Part shown: positions 39,940-40,772 of the stretch, piece by piece
How positions within the stretch are numbered: position 1 is the stretch's first letter
How the letters are laid out: every line of letters begins with the position of its first letter
From: Pseudomonadota bacterium
GTDB lineage: Bacteria; Pseudomonadota; Gammaproteobacteria; Steroidobacterales; Steroidobacteraceae
DNA: 40,772 nt
Assembly (NCBI GenBank): GCA_023423065.1
Contig: JAFAGC010000024.1
Span: 1 to 40,772, forward strand
Direction: 5' to 3'
Notes under the pieces: model-generated
Database searches by the model: none
What the model saw: only the letters and a program-made list of their open reading frames with translations
Told to the model about the DNA's origin: nothing
Position numbers and translations under genes: made by a program

Positions 39940-40772
39940 ATGAGCGCACCCATCGTCGAAGCCCCAACTACTGTCCTCATCACCGGCGCGTCCTCCGGAA
40001 TTGGAGCGGGTCTCGCGCGCGAATTCGTGGGCCGCGGAGCGCGCGTCGCATTGGTCGCCCGGCGCATCGAACAGCTCGAGACGCTCGCCGCGGAACTACG
40101 CACCGCGGGAGGGCAGGCCAGCGCTCACCGGGGTGACGTCACCGTGGATGGGGACATCGCCCGCGTGGTCGCGGAGCTCGGGGCACAGGGCATCGTGCCC
40201 GACATCGTCGTCGCGAACGCCGGCTTCGGGGTCGCGGGAAACGTGCAGATGCTGACCCTGGCCGACTACCAGCGGCAGTTCGACACGAACGTCTACGGCG
40301 TGTTGCGCACGCTCTACGAAACGATCGATGCGCTGCGCGGGAAACGCGGGCGGTTCGTCGTCATGGGCAGCGTCGCGGGATACATCTCGATCTCGGGCAG
40401 CTCGGCTTATGCGATGAGCAAGTTCGCGGTGCGTGCGCTGGCGGAGGCGTTGCACGGGGACCTGAGACGCGTGGGTGTGGGTGTCACGCTGGTCTCACCC
40501 GGCTATGTCGATTCGGACATCCGGCGCACCGACAATCGCGGCGAGGTGCACCCGCACGCCAAGGACCCGATCCCGGACTGGCTGCGCATGAAGACGGACG
40601 TCGCCGCGCGCATCATGGTGAACGGGATCCTGCGCGGGAAGAAAGAAGTCGTGGTGACCTTTCACGCGAAGGTGTTCATGTTCTTCGCGCCGCACTTTCC
40701 GCGGCTGTTGCGCCACGTATTGTCGCGCGGCGCGGTGCCGGGGGGGGGCGGGGGCCGGCCCGCCCGGCCCCG
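39940..40772 (+). CDS. Short-chain dehydrogenase/reductase (3' end beyond the right edge)
   Basis: About 277 codons from ATG 39940 to the window end without a stop. TGASSGIGAGLAREF is the nucleotide site, ANAGFG the NAG motif, and GSVAG with YAMSKFAV the catalytic Ser and Tyr-x-x-x-Lys. An extended C-terminal part (VTFHAKVFMFFAPHFPRLLRHVLSR) is typical of the subgroup of about 260-280 residues with a hydrophobic tail that may touch the membrane. The substrate is unknown. The last 30 bases are anomalous G/C runs, so the true C-terminus cannot be read. Confidence 0.88.
   Translation, partial: MSAPIVEAPTTVLITGASSGIGAGLAREFVGRGARVALVARRIEQLETLAAELRTAGGQASAHRGDVTVDGDIARVVAELGAQGIVPDIVVANAGFGVAGNVQMLTLADYQRQFDTNVYGVLRTLYETIDALRGKRGRFVVMGSVAGYISISGSSAYAMSKFAVRALAEALHGDLRRVGVGVTLVSPGYVDSDIRRTDNRGEVHPHAKDPIPDWLRMKTDVAARIMVNGILRGKKEVVVTFHAKVFMFFAPHFPRLLRHVLSRGAVPGGGGGRPARP
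40741..40772. other. Low-complexity G/C run at the window end
   Basis: The final 32 bases consist only of G and C, with runs of eight and five Gs, unlike coding sequence before it. Most likely a sequencing or assembly artefact at a contig end. Confidence 0.6.

Noticed and set aside
1..40772. CRISPR array, tRNA or rRNA genes, integrase or phage genes
   Set aside because: No regularly spaced repeats, cloverleaf with CCA end, rRNA-like segment or recombinase motif was seen on either strand.

Overview
The window is a high-GC chromosomal stretch (roughly two thirds G+C by eye), densely packed with short intergenic gaps and many ATGA/GTGA start-stop overlaps. The gene content (SapC with a DUF6445-type oxygenase, an ECF sigma/anti-sigma/DUF4252 cluster, FimX-like and GGDEF-EAL proteins, a lipid A type glycosylation set, extragenic palindromes) suggests a gammaproteobacterium of the Steroidobacter/Nevskia/Xanthomonas side of the class. 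That placement is inference; no rRNA, tRNA, phage, plasmid, CRISPR or transposase gene was seen.

Layout. 1-4.4 kb: a LytTR-type response regulator cut by the left edge with its LytS/YehU-type kinase, a degenerate EAL protein, a LysR regulator and a small membrane peptide. 4.4-7.7 kb: a two-gene unit of a cytochrome P450 and a fatty acyl-AMP ligase fused to an acyl carrier domain. 7.8-11.7 kb: a divergent four-gene operon (DUF374 acyltransferase, ArnC-like GT2, LpxB N-domain protein, ArnT-like GT83) that looks like an envelope glycolipid modification pathway. 11.9-14.6 kb: a large sensor with GGDEF and EAL domains. 14.7-16.2 kb: SapC and DUF6445. 16.4-19.9 kb: a secreted GH95 alpha-fucosidase and a zinc metalloprotease. 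20-23.1 kb: acyl-CoA dehydrogenase followed by small conserved unknowns. 23.1-25.2 kb: a DUF4252 / ECF sigma / anti-sigma / DUF4252 operon. 25.3-27.5 kb: BsuPI-domain protein, CPXCG protein, SDR, and a small membrane protein gene bracketed by a 43-bp inverted repeat. 27.6-31.7 kb: an ABC exporter whose permease carries a C-terminal CIA30-like domain, in one operon with a DesK/DesR-type two-component pair. 31.8-36.7 kb: a membrane protein, a palindromic extragenic element, a GMC dehydrogenase with a cysteine motif like that of FAD glucose dehydrogenase plus its Tat-exported small subunit, a sugar-binding-like protein and a double YjbR protein. 36.7-40.8 kb: a 37-residue peptide gene with a terminator, a large GH67/galacturonidase-like glycosidase, an unknown protein, and a short-chain dehydrogenase cut by the right edge.

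Themes. Three groups of genes concern the envelope and its lipids (P450/acyl-AMP ligase, glycolipid operon, ABC/DesKR). Another concerns plant or algal type glycans (GH95, GMC dehydrogenase, galacturonidase-like enzyme, SapC pair). The most unusual items are the permease-CIA30 fusion under a DesKR pair, the gene bracketed by a long near-perfect inverted repeat, the stand-alone P450/acyl-AMP ligase-ACP pair facing an acyltransferase, and -10-like hexamers placed so close to start codons that leaderless transcripts are likely.
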